From positions 28,810,358 to 28,874,357 of the forward strand of contig OY987244.1 of the NCBI GenBank assembly GCA_963920765.1: a stretch of 64,000 bases of DNA. The letters are read 5' to 3'. The notes below the pieces were generated by a model that saw nothing but the letters and a program-made list of their open reading frames with translations, was not told the origin of the DNA and made no database searches. This document shows positions 23,026-34,599 of this stretch, piece by piece. This DNA is from Ulota crispa. Its lineage: Eukaryota > Streptophyta > Bryopsida > Orthotrichales > Orthotrichaceae. How positions within the stretch are numbered: position 1 is the stretch's first letter; the number at the start of each line of letters is the position of its first letter. A program made the translations under genes and the position numbers.

Positions 23026-23883
23026 ACAAACTCAATGCAAGACAAGAGAGCAAAGCTAAATGACAAAAACAAAGCGTGACATTAAGGACACACCTAAGTA
23101 ACAAATTTCTAAAGTCCACACACTAAATATTGCATATAGGCCTTCTTTTTAGTAGTGCTCAGAAGCTATGGAGAGAAAATTTTGAGCCAATGAAATCTAC
23201 AAAAATTTAGAAGACCAACAAATGTCATTTAATATTAAAATATATATTTCCAAGGGACAAGAAGAAGAGAAAATGAGGTGGACAACACTTTTTTCCTCCG
23301 TGGCATGAAAAAGCACAAGTTTTGCATCCTTGGAATTATGGTTAGGCCTACTTAAAGAGGTGGGTTTGACTAAAGTTTCAGAAGATTAGAATCCTATAGC
23401 CAATCTTTTTTTTTTTGGAAAATAATAATAATAATAATAATTGACAATTGTGGCCTCCTCTCACTTTACACTCTACAACCAAAATCCACTATCTCCAAAG
23501 GCTAACCTTTCAAAGACAAGCCAGGGCCCATGAGAGATTTTCTTGACGGCTTCTCACCCCTAGTGTAAAGAGGTCTTAGGTGCCTTAACAATTAGGTTGC
23601 CTTCATTTTAAAATTATCTTGTGACTTAGTTATTGGTTGGTCACTTAGAGGCTCATGCAATTCTCTAAATACTAAGACGTCACATAGTTTTACAACCTAT
23701 ACAGTGGTAGCCTGATTTTCCATAGCTTCATTGAAGTTGCCAAGCATTCAAGAAATTTGTTTATATACTGCACTATATTGTAGAATAAATAAGTTTTTAT
23801 ACAGTGCAAATTGTTAAGGAATTGGTCTGAGGCAACCTAAACGCAATATGTAATGCAGGTGAAGTATCCATCTTAAATTACTC

Positions 23884-24145
23884 TAACATCATATTAGTTA
23901 ATTTGAGTCAAAACGGTCATTTTGGGACTTTTGAAAATTTGGGAAGATTGGGGTGATCACCCCAAAGTAAGCCCCTTTGGTACACTTGTCCTCACCTGAG
24001 AAGAGGAATTTGTGAGGGAAAAAATCTTAGTGGCTCAAACTGAACCTGATACTTTTGATACTGGTTTGAGGTGACTATTTTGAATTGAAGTGGGGTACAA
24101 AATGGTACCTTTGTTTTTCCCAAATTAATGGATATGACGTTCTCT
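23884..24145. mobile_element. MITE of the ATTAATTTGGGAAA family
   Basis: The left end is AACATCATATTAGTTAATTT and the right end CCCAAATTAATGGATATGAC. The interior shares CTCACAAATTCCTC-type sequence (inverse GAGGAATTTGTGAGG) with 22469-22738. Confidence 0.7.
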
Positions 24146-25134
24146 CCCCCTAGATTCACATGACGGAAAATGAAAGGATTTTCAAATAGTGACAAAGGCA
24201 GGCAACACACGCAGGTTCCAACTTATGTATGCATGCACAACCTTGATATTGTTGAGCCAGTGGTTTAGCCAATCTAGCTCATCCACAACATTGCTGTCAA
24301 TGTCAAAAGATACAAGGTTCAAGTATCCAATCGGATGTTGTATAGAAAAACCCCTTGCGGGGAAAAAAATAGGGTGCGCGTCCCCGTGCGCGTCACTCAG
24401 TTTCTGTTACATTATTGATGCAAAAAATACATGGGGGAGTATACAACCATTGTATTCTATCTTCTACTAAGTTAATTTACAAAAGGCAGGAGGGTTGGTC
24501 ACCTATTCTGTTGTAAAAGCTAACTCAAGAGCTATTCTTGATGTTCATCTCTCGGAAATAGGTGTAATGACCTCCACGTGGCTGAACCAGTGTGAATAGT
24601 GGCTAACCAAGCCCTTCTCCAGACGCGATCGTTTACTCGAATTTCGTTATGAAAACGCCTTTTGCACACCGCTCAAGCCATATAAACCAAGTCAAGAATC
24701 CACGTAATATATCTCACGGGTGGAATCTATAAAAGATCCAATCCGATGTTGCAGCTCTGCTTGACAGCAAAGCATCAGAGAGAGAGAAACAATATGGCAG
24801 GTCTACTGCAATATGGCAACATCAGATTGGAAAACACCACTCAAAATCTTGCAACATAACGCTGGTTGATCCAATTTCTACTTACTCAACACCAAACAAA
24901 CAGTGATATGGGCTACTTGAAAATCATACTCTCCCCTTGAATTCCATCGTTCCTGTCATCAGGCATGCTCGGTTGGTGTTTTCTTCTACTTTGTCTGGAC
25001 TTTAGGTTCGTCAATTTCTAAACCCTGCTGTGATGTCATAGCAGATCCAAGAGGACAGAGGGGAAACCTGTTCTTCATTCTGGCATCACCCAGGAGGGTC
25101 AAATACTGGCCCCGCCCAGCACTGCCTTTCGATA

Positions 25135-26335
25135 CTACAGTCGTAAGTGCAGTTTCCACTGGTCAATTATCGCGTGATCGATCTCTTCAAACGAGGGTCG
25201 TTGGAGAGGGTCATGGTGCCAACACTTTCTCACCAGAGCCTTCAACTGGCAAGGGGTCTCGTCCTGCAATGCCGGTCTTTCACCACGCAGGACCACATCG
25301 TAATCATACACTGGATGGCCTTCAAAAGGTACACGACCCGTGATGACTTCGTAGCATGTCATGGCGAAGCTGTACACGTCTGATTGTTGTGAGAATTTCA
25401 CCGCTGTCGAGCCACCATTCTTCAGCGCCAGCAATACCTCCGGGGCTCTCCAAAATCCGGTGCCGACAACCCCTACAGAGGACTCAAAATCTGCTACAAT
25501 TGCTGGAAAAAAAAAGTTCCAATTCTTCTCACCTGTATCATCACGGATCAAGACGTTGGCTGCTTTCAGGTCTCTGTGGAGAATGCCTACATCGTGGAGG
25601 AGGAACATACCCCATGCTATGGTATGCAGGATCTCGTAGGTCGCCTCCAATGTAAATGGCGGGGTTCCATTACTTTTCAGCATTCTGCCATCGATGAGCT
25701 TGCGTAGATCACCCCACATCCTCTCAAATATGAACGCGAATCTGCCATCTTCCAACATTACCGCACCTTGGGGCCAGCAGAAGTCCTCCCCGGGAGTAGG
25801 ACAAAAAATGTTTCATCATTGATATTGCAGGCGATACTAATCCAGGAGGCTACAGCTTTTGCAGGTCCTGCAGTGGAATACCTTTTTTGAACACTTTCAC
25901 CACCAGATCCCTGTCCCGATGCCTCAAAAGTTCCGGCTCAAAACTGCCGTCACGACAAAAACCGGCCCCCTTGGTTACAGTAGCTGCGAATAACTCAGCC
26001 TGCCCTCCCTCACCAATCTTCTCGCCAAAATCCAGCTTATACGGCCATCTCCGGAAAAGGGGACCCCACTCGGGGTGCTCCTTCAGTTTCTCGAACACCA
26101 CGCGGTTCGACACCTGCTCCTCCTCCGAATCGCAATCCGATGTCGCAACGGACGCCTCCGTCCAGTGAGATTTCGAGGCCTCGATCTCAAACTTTAACTG
26201 GTTATCGAAGTCGTTCCGCAGCTCACTCAAGCTTTGTATGCGCGCAGAGAAATACGGTGATGACGAGGGACATGACGCCGATGTTGTGGCAGCTTCAGCC
26301 CCGGATTGGCCAGAGCATAAAGAGTGGGTTTCCAT
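25135..26335 (-). pseudogene. Short TKL-like protein kinase, probably broken
   Basis: Two reading blocks encode one kinase. Block 1 (26335-25850, ATG at 26333-26335) has a Ser-rich N-terminus, glycine loop IGEGGQAELF (107-116) and the ATP-site lysine in VVKVF (147). Block 2 (to 25135) has HRDLKAANVL, VADFES in place of DFG, GTGFWRAPE, DVYSFAMTCYE and a full C-lobe ending LHLRL. Block 1 ends at TAG (25850-25852) directly before sequence that still reads Pro-Pro-Gly-Leu. From memory, the family continues LQKxWPPGL here, so TGG to TAG is likely. Block 2 is in another frame, open back only to about 25813. A 67-nt intron (25853-25787) was tested but does not restore frame. GEGGQAELF kinases of this type are, from memory, common in bryophytes and lycophytes. 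An unrecognised splice form remains possible. Confidence 0.7.
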
Positions 26336-26586
26336 TGCTGTGAATAAGTTGAGGGCTTACTGCTGACGAGGCAAATTCCTCCCGGCCGTCCTCCGCTTTT
26401 CCGAAACTCGAGCTTGCTGCGTATAACCGCGTCCTCCTGCACCCTCCGGTTACGTCTTTATAGACTTTGCCACCAAATCCGCATCATCCTGTGCCAGCAT
26501 ATTTTTACAATTACCCACACGGCGCTTAGACACTCATCCGGCTGGAAGCCATCGATCTCAGAACATCCTTACAGAATCAACCCCTA

Positions 26587-27133
26587 ATTGTCGTTTACCG
26601 ACAACATGTACAGTTGTACACTTCTAGTATCTTGTCTTCAGTTTGTAGAACGTCCATTGGGCGTCTCCTAAACAGCACTCTACCCTTTTCAAAACCAGAA
26701 TCCAAGGCTTGCATCATCACTAATTTCTTCCCCAGTACGAACTCGGTATTACTACCGAAAAATCTCACATACGACATCGTGTTCCAACCTCAATCCACCA
26801 GTACTACGCACATTCCAGATGAACCTCAATCCCTTGTCGCCAAGATATTCTCCTTTGAGTCTAACGTACGTCAAACGAGCCTAATTCACACTTCAGAGGC
26901 AAATTGCTGGCCAAAAGCTGCTGCGGTAAAAGGGCACAGACTTACTTGTGTGCAGGTTCCGGACGATGCCACACCAAATCAGAACAGAATACGCCGACAC
27001 ACCTTGCAGTTCGAAGTTGGAACGCATCAATTGTACCACGAGACGCCCAAAAAACGATGCATCCACTTCTCATCAACCTCAGAAAACACGATCCTCAAAA
27101 ATCACCAAGTCCTCGATTGTCGGTTACCGACAA
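26587..27133. repeat. Paired near-palindromes 530 bp apart upstream of the kinase
   Basis: TTGTCGTTTACCGACAA (26587-26603) and TTGTCGGTTACCGACAA (about 27117-27133) are near-palindromes in the same orientation. Between them is C-rich DNA with a 191-codon open frame that lacks any ATG. This could be a pair of element ends or a regulatory repeat; neither is shown. Confidence 0.45.
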
Positions 27134-27189
27134 AACCTTGTAACTCAATTCCGAAGCACAAGATTCGCTTACTTCTCTCAGGATCATGA

Positions 27190-28367
27190 GGCGTGCGTGA
27201 GGAGTACTTACAAGCTCTACTTCGTCGCAAGGAAAACTTCACAACAAATCAAGCATAATCAATATGCCACAGTTTGTTGCCAAAATCCAAAACACGAATG
27301 GATCCTCTCTGGCATCGGGCACTTACCGTGAAAGTCGGTACAGAAGCAGAGCGGATGGCAGTTGGGTCGTGAGGTGAGTTTCATTCAGCCATAGCTGGCC
27401 GCTCCGTTCATCAAATTCGTGGTGTGCTTGCATGATGCGAGAGTGCTGCGAAGTCCTGTTGGCAAAGACGTGGGATAAAAATAGCCCTAAATGGCTAGAC
27501 CCTATTCATTTGGGATGGAAGTTATGGGCATTATATTAGAAAAACCGACATTTACTGTATTGTCGGCCGGTTCAAATTCCAAAAAGGCCGATTGAATTTA
27601 AAACTACCGAATGAAAACTAGTCCAATTTTGTTAAAACCACTATTTATAGTGTGTTATAGTGTAAATACAGAAACTATTGGATGCAATCCAGTGAAAATT
27701 TGGTTGAAAATGTGTAAAGCCGGATTTTAGCCAGTGAAGTGAAAAAGCTTCCTGGACGCTGTTGTCGGGAGGATTTTAAGGTAGAAATACCATAAATGGT
27801 TAAAATATATGTCACTTCATACTATAAGATATAGGGAATTTTTTGAGAAATTAAACTTAATCTATGCAAAAACAAGGATAAGGAAGAGTGCAAAAAAAAA
27901 AATTAAAAATGAATACTTTATGCAATATAAATGTGGGTTTTTGATTTTAACATATTCTCTTTTCATAGGTGTACATTAAACGGTTCCTTTTAGAACATTA
28001 TTCTAAACATATGTGAACCAATCAAATGCAAGATAATAGAATTTTTCTAGAATCTTTTAGAATCTTTTTCAGAACCAACTATTGTTAATTTCAAAACAGT
28101 CTACTTCTCCAAGTGGAGAGGATGAACCGTTTATGATATTCCTACCTTAGTAGGTTGCTAATGTTTGACAAAAGAAAATAATCGCCCGTCACATATCAAA
28201 ATACCTACCCTATCGTAAATTCGTTAGCTCAAAAATCTGCCAGTCACATGACCTCTTGAGAAAATACCTCCTGTTTAAAACATCAATTTAGAAAAGCAAT
28301 ACTGCTCACTAATATTTACAAAGTAGAATGAAAAACTAATTATATATTTGTTCTTTATTAACCCATA
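27190..28367. other. AT-rich spacer
   Basis: No gene is seen. Around 27545-27590 there are CCGACA / TGTCGG inverse motifs that could be remnants of an element. The remainder is AT-rich with no repeat I can match elsewhere in the window. Confidence 0.4.
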
Positions 28368-28371
28368 AAGG

Positions 28372-29313
28372 ATCAAGGGTGTTTTTTGAGAAAAATTCTC
28401 AAAAATTGTCAATGTTTAGTGCGTTGTCCAAAATTCAAACAAAAAACTTTTTTTCTCAATTTCAATTGTACAAAACTGTGTAAAACAAATAAATTAATAT
28501 GTGCTTATAAAATTCAGCCCATTTGACCATGCAGATTGTAAGATCATAACGTTTGAAGTGAGAAAAACAATTTTTTTTCATTCTTGCAAAATAAGGTCAG
28601 CAAACTTTGAGCCTTCCTAAAGTAAAATCTATGCTCTACAAAAAAATGAGCTTTTTGACCATTCACAAGTATATGATGTTAGGTTTACTCATGAATTTTA
28701 TAAAATGCAAATATAGAATCTAGCTTATCCTAAATCACCATGTAATGCAAGGAGGTGTAGTGAATTGACAATACATTAGTCATTCTTTTATGATTTCTTG
28801 TGCAATGGGTAGTCTTTTATTTGAAATTTGAACAATAAAAAGTTAAAGAAAAATATTTGAAATATGTGAAAAAAGTTTCAAGAGCTTTGGAGTTATAGAC
28901 CAAAAGATAATAGGGCCTAAGGTTAGGAGAAATTTTTTTCTTGAAATTGCCCAAACATAGTTAACAAAATTTGACTTCCTTTAGGATGTGATGTGAGAGT
29001 TCAAAATATATTTATTTTTTACAATTTTACACCATGCTTTTTTAATTACATACATGCCAAATTTCAAAAGTTGATGAGAGTTTTAGCATAAGATTTTCCA
29101 AAGATGCCCAAATTGCCTGATTTGCCCAAATTCTTTTGGGCAACGTAACTTTTGACCTAGGCATCCGATTGGGGAGAAAATTACATTCACACATGGGGGA
29201 TACATACTTGCACATTGTGTAACAATTTTGAGAACATCTAGTAAAATTTGACTCCATATGACCCTACCCGAGTTCTCAAGTGGTTGTTGAACAGCCACTT
29301 GGTCCTTTAGGGG
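28372..29313. mobile_element. 942-bp TTAA/TTAG-flanked piggyBac-like non-autonomous element
   Basis: The left flank is TTAA (28368-28371), followed by CCCATAAAGGATCAAG. The right end is CTTGGTCCTTTAGGGG followed by TTAG (29314-29317), so one target copy has mutated. The TIRs match over about 16 positions with few differences. There is no transposase. Confidence 0.75.
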
Positions 29314-29317
29314 TTAG

Positions 29318-31786
29318 ATTTTTTCTACTTTTTAAAAATCTTTCCAAACTTAGAGCCACTTTACACTACAAGTTGGGGTTAGTTTTCAGCCTCTAACCTG
29401 CCTAATATTGGAATTTGATTGGTTCATATTTTGAAAATGGCCTTAACCCCAGAACAACCCTGCACATTTGGGTCCACTTGTGGCGTGGCAGACATGCGGT
29501 TCCTTTTTTTTTGCAAAGAGGTGATAGTTTCATTTCTGGAGATTTCAACCTTATAGATCACTATGGCAACCTTCATGCATACTGTACAAATTTGGGGGGG
29601 GGGGGTGAGATTCCTTCAAAAAATGCAACATCTAATTCACTTCCAATGGGGTAGATTTTTACCGGCTAAAGCAATTTACGAGGTTCAAATTTGCTAAGAT
29701 TGAAACCATTATTACATTGTGGGGTTTTTGACAATAAAAATTTGGAAACTCAACAATAGGTGGGCAAGGTCACATTCCTACATTTCAATTTCACCCAATT
29801 GTGTAAGCCGTACACGGCTCCAAAGTTGGGGGTGTAAAACACAGTGAATCCAGGGTAACCAAGTTCCATAAAATTTGGAAAGTTCTTGTCAAACAATTTT
29901 CACAATCACAACAGTGGGCACCAACATGATGAACAGCCATCCGTACTAGATAAAAACTGAAATGATTGGACCATTTTATTTGGAGATAATGACGACGGAA
30001 TAGGAACAAGGGGTTGACCCGCTGAATCCAAAGGGTGGTCCCCCTCTCTATTGCCGTGGCAACCGCCCCGTACTCAAGTCTCCCGCGTATTTCAGGCGCT
30101 CACGGCTAGCGTGGCTGACCTGATAAAGCGCGGATTTCCCAGCAAGGCAGCTTCAACAACCGTTTTTTGCAGGAAATTCCACGAAGAGAATACACCAACA
30201 AGCGACCCAAACAAGGCTTGAAGAAGGCATGTTCTATACTTCAAATAGGGTTTGAGGATTATTGCAAGGAGGACCACAAGATCTAACGTAAATTAGGACA
30301 TTCACTTGAAGCCTTCTAGAAACAACAAGAACTACAAGGGAAACGTCTAGCTAATCATAATTCTCTTGGAAGCTATATTCACCGATAACCAACATAGAAA
30401 GCAAAAAAGGAAATCCGGTTGAGGACCCAATTCATAAAAATACGCACTTACAGAAAATAGAAGTTTTGAGGGTTAGGTTCAAAAGCTCACCGTAACTTCC
30501 CTCAAACAACTACTAGTAAACTAAGCTAGAGAAGTTGCATTCACCGATAACAAAACATAGCATGCAGAAAGGGGATTCCGATTCAAAACCCAGTTCCTCA
30601 GAACTCGTACTTACACAAAACAAAAGCTATCAGGGTTACGCTCAGAAGCTCACCCTAACTTCTTTCAAACAAACACTAGTGAACTAAGCCAAAGCAAGCT
30701 AGCTAAGGTAAGTCACCGTCCCCTTTGTAAAATCACCCTCCATATGGCTATCGGTCTCTTCACTTGAACACACCACCTTCACGTCTGCCGCCTCCACGAT
30801 CCTGCTCCACCATGCAGCTTGCAACAACAAGTCACTTCAACACTTTTGTGGCAAACTTCAACATGGTATGAACCTTCAAGGAATATTTGCCCTTGCACAT
30901 GTACACTCCATTGCATCCTAGACAAAACTTGATTTGTTTACGCCTATAGATTACGGGTAGTTGCAAAAAACACTTCACTGTTTTGTCTCAAACACCCTTA
31001 GTACTTGTAGTACTAGTAGTACTATCAAGCTTTTGGAATAATTTTTTTAAAAATAAAATAAAACATGGAAAATTTGTAAAGCACTTAAAATAGCATACTC
31101 AGGAATATTCAGACCTAGAAAAATTTTATTCTAAAAGTTATGGGCAAAACAAAATCACCCACAAAAGCTAATTTCTTTCTTGATTTTTAGAAAATAGTAA
31201 AATAATTCAAAAAATTAAAATTAAAATCAGTAATTTGAGAACCCATTAAACACATTCACATGGTACAATTGCTTTGCTAAGGAATTTCTTTGTATTTTGC
31301 CAATGAGGGAGATAGGATTCCCACTTTGACACAATGTAGATGCCATGAAATTTATAATTTTGCAAAATCCCTCTACAAATGCATGTAAGCATGCTCCATG
31401 AACAACATCCTTGATTTATAGCCCTAGAAAAGCTTTTTTGGACTCAAAATAGTACTAAAAACCCCCAAAATGGCCAAGGTAGACACCTATTTGAGGGTCG
31501 TTTAAAAATAGTAAAAAAATTTTAAAAAAATTGCAAAGATTATGGAAGGTTTGTAACTATGACATGTACCTTCCTCTGAAATTTCAGCTCAAAAAAACTT
31601 GTTGCGCAAAAGTTACAAGCCAAAAAGCACTTGTGAGAGGTGAAGGGGACAAGAAATAGTACAAGTGTTTCTTGCAATCACCCTTACACACTTCGCCCAA
31701 AGCTTAGCATGCATAGCAGAGTAATGGAGACCATGGGCACTGCCATTGAAGGAGGCACCAGTCCTACCCAGCCAAACCTCAAGATC
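29318..31786. other. Repeat-like spacer before the transposase fossil
   Basis: No gene is recognised. It includes a G run near 29595 and the tandem duplication at 30376-30690. It may hold the 3' side of the piggyBac-type element, but I could not find a TTAA-flanked end here. Confidence 0.4.
30376..30690. repeat. Two-copy tandem repeat, about 160 bp unit
   Basis: The unit beginning ATTCACCGATAACCAACATAG (first 20 bases at about 30376) recurs at about 30539 as ATTCACCGATAACAAAACAT. Both units contain a TCACCSTAACTTCYYTCAAAC block and AACTAAGC near the end. The copies are diverged, so the duplication is not recent. Confidence 0.7.
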
Positions 31787-33693
31787 TCAGAGCCAATTCA
31801 CCACGTCATAGTGAAATGCAACCCTCGACATCAATTTCTTCTCTCCATCCTTTACATTGTGGGCTTTGTATGATATGTAAGCATTGCCAAGACTAGTATC
31901 CAAAACAAAAAGGAGAAGTCTATGCCACCACTTGCGGCTCTTCAATTGCGCTGTGTATTCCATTCTACATTAATCGACAAGATCAACGCCTCTCATCATT
32001 ACCTGGTATTCTGCTAGCATAGGGGAGGTGCGATATTCCTCCCAGCCTTTCTGTCGGGTCCACCTAAAACACAACGTGCCCTTTTTGATTAAGTCAACAA
32101 ATGAGCTCAATAAACAAACTAGAATCCCATCAAACAAGACCACGGCTGCCATTATGCGGGATCAATGCATTTGAACGATCAAGCCCCCCCATTCACATGT
32201 GACATGTGCATATGTGGCCATGTTTGGTGGCATCCCAACCCTTTGAGGCATGACTGTCCCCGTTGCAAGAAATCCGCATTGAAGCAGGTCATCAAAGAGA
32301 TGCGAGGACGTGAAGAACCGGTCCATCACCATGACATAACCTAGTCTGCTCAAATCCGCGACAAGACCCTTCACTACAATCCTACCTAGATATTTCTCGA
32401 TTTTTTTTCCCTTCCAACCAAAGTATACTTTTAAGTCATAAACATATCTGGACTTACTATTCGCAAGACACCAAAATTTTATCTCGTACTTCACTGGCTT
32501 GTTCTTTGTATATTGTTTTAAGCTACATCTCCTTCCACAGTACGAGATCTTAATCTCGTCTACACACACATGCCTTCACAATTGTACAAACGTCTACAAG
32601 ATTCAACAAACAACTCTGGCAACCATCTCACCTTACCCAACCTGTCATAGTGTGCAAATTCTTTGTCTACCACTAGGATCCGGTTATCCACAAGGTGAAT
32701 ATTCACACAAATAGCCTCAAATCTAGCTTTACATATGCATCGACCCTCTCACAAGCGGACAACCAAAGAGTTTACGATGGTCCCAATAGATTCTAGTGTT
32801 CGAAGACTTCTTTGGGCCCATCATTATATAGATCCCAAGCTAGCAACAAAGTTCCAAGACTAAGAGATCCTCCCACTGCAACCCACCGTTTGACTTCAAA
32901 GGATCACGAAAGCTTGGCTGGCCTGCATACTCATTTGTATGCTCAATAGTACAGATCAACGTATCCGTTGTCTAGTATTCCTCAAAGAAGGTGTGCACAT
33001 GGCTAGTCGCCTACTAAGTCAGCGAACAAGCCTAGGACAGGGCCTCGTGAATGGGAAGCAATTTGGTAATTGGCTTGCACTAAGCTCCTCCCAATACAAG
33101 GGGGAATACTGGTACTCAAAGTCCAAGGACTCAAAGTCTATGTTCTCTTGTGAGAGGATGTTGTCTTCTACTACTTCATGTTCACTCTCCTCATCTTCCA
33201 TTACCCAGTTGGAATTACCTAAATTAGAGTTCCCTTGCCAACTGCCAAAATCAACTTTCCAGTCGGGATCCAATCCTTCTTTTTATCTATTGTCCAATGC
33301 AACCTCCAAGTAATCCGGCAAATCCATTGTGAAGGTGCTCTAGTGAGTGCCGACATGCAGGGCCTCCTCTTCAATCTCCTCCAACTCATTTGAAGGTGGT
33401 CGCAAGGCTGCTGTCTCAACTAGGGTACATTGTCTTTGCCAATAGCATGAGTTCCCAACACTATTCTGAAATTGACTTTGTACATGGCCGACCCGGCGAT
33501 AGCATGCACAAACTCCCTTGTGACGGCACCACGCAGCAAGATCAAGGAGCTGGCTATTGGATTGAGTCCAAGTGAATGTCAATGGATCCATACTTCCATG
33601 ACAATATCTTCTCCGTTCTCCACCAGTCCAACCGGATTCTCGGCACAATATGCGTGCATTCTGCTCCCTCGGCGCATGAATTGTACCACCCAA
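31787..33693 (-). pseudogene. Decayed piggyBac-type (DDE_Tnp_1_7) transposase
   Basis: Minus-strand blocks align in order with piggyBac transposases. An acidic N-terminal part (33693-33019, several stops) is followed by a GLQWEDLL region (about 32900-32850), RFEAICVNIHLVDN (about 32720) and DEIKISYCGR...SLKQY (from 32560). Next come a YVYDLKVYFG block, VMDRFFTS (32330-32310), GFLATGTVMPQR, YQVMMRGVDLVD (32005-31973) and LKSRKWWH (about 31940). The three catalytic Asp positions survive: CVDE (32558-32560), VMDR (32321-32323) and GVDL (31982-31984). The frame is broken by in-frame TGA (32162-32164), TAA (31970-31972), a two-base TG expansion at about 32564-32570, and other stops upstream. TTAA-flanked non-autonomous elements elsewhere in the window are plausible relatives. 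The ends of this element were not located. Confidence 0.85.
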
Positions 33694-34355
33694 GTCTCTC
33701 TTGGATGATCATTGAATCATTGTGGTCACCGCCCACCTTCATTGGTTGTTTCCCCTCACGGACCAAATGGAAGTTGCTCAGCACTTTCATAACTCAACTC
33801 TGGACTTTCTTTACAGTCTACTATGGACACGGTGAGTACATCTATGGTGGTGATCTCTTCATGTTTGCTTACTAAGACTGTTGAGTGCAACAATGGAAGC
33901 CAATCTGATGGCTCATACTGATCAGCCCCCCAAAAAAAACAAATTTTGAGCAATGCTATTTTGTGTTGGTCGCGGAGTGCGTGAACTCTGCATTCCAATC
34001 TCCTATGCAATCAAGCCGATAGGTGTTTGTAGTGCCCTCAGCTGCCGGATCGGCTTGTCCCTCTTCAAGGCAAGCCCCTTCACCCGACCGCGCCCACGAC
34101 CCTTCCCTTGGTATGTTGAATTCCTTGTTCACGTACTGTATTACAATTGTTTGTTAACATAGCTCCTAAATTGTTGCCCCTTCCACCTCCCACACTCATC
34201 ATGGTTTCCCTCATAGATTCCAATCCTACCCTCCCCCAAACAAACCACCCCCTTCTATCGCCAAAGCCATCTTCATAGGCACCAGGAATGGTTGCCACCT
34301 CTTTTGTCCTCTCTAGAGGTTTTCTGTGATTGTCTAAAAACGCCCTTGTGATTAA

Positions 34356-34548
34356 CTAGTAGAAAATTGCGTTGAAATCCACTAAATTATGTCTAGTGGT
34401 TTTTGTTGAGTTCCTTGTTTCCAACCTAAATTTTTGCTAAACAATGCAAAATTTTGCATTGTTTAGCAAAATTTTATGTTGGAAACAAGGAACTCAACAA
34501 AAACCACTGGACATAATTTAGTGGGTTTCAATGCAATTTTCTACTAGT
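34356..34548. repeat. 193-bp near-perfect palindrome (foldback element)
   Basis: Two arms of about 90 bp are almost exact inverses (outer ends CTAGTAGAAAATTGC and GCAATTTTCTACTAG), centred near 34452 at AATGCAAAATTTTGCATT. The terminal CTAG motif on both sides may be the target site. It lies inside the decayed transposon region. Confidence 0.85.
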
Positions 34549-34599
34549 GATTCCTCTTTCCCGCAATAGAAGTCTTCCGCGTTTTTGCAAGCAAACTCT

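Larger units (their letters stand above)
19444..25134. other. Spacer between SDR and kinase
   Basis: This is the 3' flank of the SDR followed by repeat DNA. The recognised elements are listed separately (19729-19808, 20080-20715, 21842-23025, 23884-24145). Between them, at 20720-21840 and 24150-25130, I see only AT-rich sequence and short frames with no splice or codon support. Poly-A and AAT runs occur near 23408-23440. Confidence 0.5.

Noticed and set aside
25787-25853. Short intron joining the two kinase blocks
   Set aside because: The only fair splice pair leaves the downstream block out of frame, and the sequence after the stop still looks like family coding sequence.
26614-27189. 191-codon open frame on the + strand upstream of the kinase
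   Set aside because: It has no ATG, opens at a TTG, shows no family resemblance and lies in C-rich DNA where stops are rare by composition.
31640-31873. 77-codon + frame as a gene
   Set aside because: It is antisense to the C-terminal part and downstream flank of the decayed transposase on the minus strand.
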